Assembly: GCF_026341035.1 (NCBI RefSeq)
Contig: NZ_JAPEOQ010000001.1
Location: 2,170,001-2,234,000 of the forward strand
Source: Streptomyces sp. NBC_01016
Lineage (GTDB): Bacteria; Actinomycetota; Actinomycetes; Streptomycetales; Streptomycetaceae
Length of the DNA: 64,000 nucleotides
Direction of reading: 5' to 3'
A program made the position numbers and the translations under genes. Under the pieces are notes generated by a model. The model was given only the letters and a program-made list of their open reading frames with translations, did no database searches and had not been told where the DNA came from. Positions 63,859 to 64,000 of this stretch are shown here, one piece after another. Every line of letters begins with the position of its first letter. Position 1 is the stretch's first letter.

Positions 63859-64000
63859 ACCACCGCGATCCGAACCCCCTCGAACCACCCCGAACACGGC
63901 TGAACCACGCCTGACGAAACCGGGCCCCGCGGACCCGGTGTGGCATCCTGCCTTCTTGTTGCGCGGACCGGACGTGAGAACGCCCGAGGGGGGCGGGCCG
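63859..64000. other. Gene-free end of window
   Basis: After tatB come short GAACCAC-type repeats and a weak hairpin (ACCGGG at 63919-63924 with CCCGGT at 63934-63939). No start of a following gene can be supported. Confidence 0.5.

Overview
The window is a 64-kb piece of a Streptomyces-type chromosome. Base composition is very high in G+C with strong third-position G/C bias. GTG and TTG starts and 4-8 bp gene overlaps are common. Marker genes include BldK-type oligopeptide transport, mycothiol biosynthesis (mshB), a SpoIIE/RsbW-type phosphatase-kinase, DUF3117 and a Tat component. I saw no tRNA, rRNA, CRISPR array, prophage or intact insertion sequence, and no obvious new defence or biosynthetic cluster. 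Most of the window is core genome; the novelty is in regulatory and repeat structure.

Layout. (1) 1-4.9 kb: tail of an RsbW-like ATP-binding protein, a large PAS-PAS-GAF-PP2C-RsbW sensor phosphatase, and argG with a leaderless promoter built inside a triple ARG-box-like array. (2) 4.9-9.6 kb, minus strand: a Streptomyces dispersed repeat cutting off a phosphotransferase pseudogene, then sdhB, sdhA, a membrane anchor and a small hypothetical gene. (3) 9.9-37.3 kb: a peptide-transport island. It holds an orphan oligopeptide-binding lipoprotein, typA, and three complete five-gene Opp-type operons: plus 14.8-20.5, minus 24.5-30.7 (gene order permease-binding protein-permease-ATPase-ATPase, as in bldKABCDE) and plus 31.7-37.3. 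Between the first two lie a VOC protein, a YunG-like protein, an ArsR-like regulator/MFS pair with a clear operator, and an isochorismatase-fold protein. A Uma2-fold gene lies between the last two. (4) 37.5-47.3 kb: S9 peptidase, a 187-bp element with perfect 20-bp inverted ends, a small membrane protein, mshB, two envelope proteins, and an ABC exporter co-transcribed with a DesK/DesR-type two-component system. (5) 47.4-54.7 kb: SirB1-like and GNAT proteins, 7Fe ferredoxin, dapC, an 0.8-kb mosaic of tandem repeats, a secreted Ala/Gly-rich protein, a lysozyme-fold protein and dapE. (6) 54.8-64 kb: LOG-family protein, folP2-like, DivIVA-like, tagA, enoyl-CoA hydratase, DUF3117, O-methyltransferase, ECF sigma/anti-sigma, HtrA-like protease and tatB. 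From memory this last block matches the mycobacterial Rv1202-Rv1224 gene order.

How the genes fit together: four peptide-binding lipoproteins and three permeases within 28 kb point to specialised peptide or signal uptake, probably tied to development. dapC and dapE serve lysine/peptidoglycan synthesis. SigE-RseA-HtrA with TatB is an envelope-stress module. mshB and the Sdh complex are core redox and energy genes.
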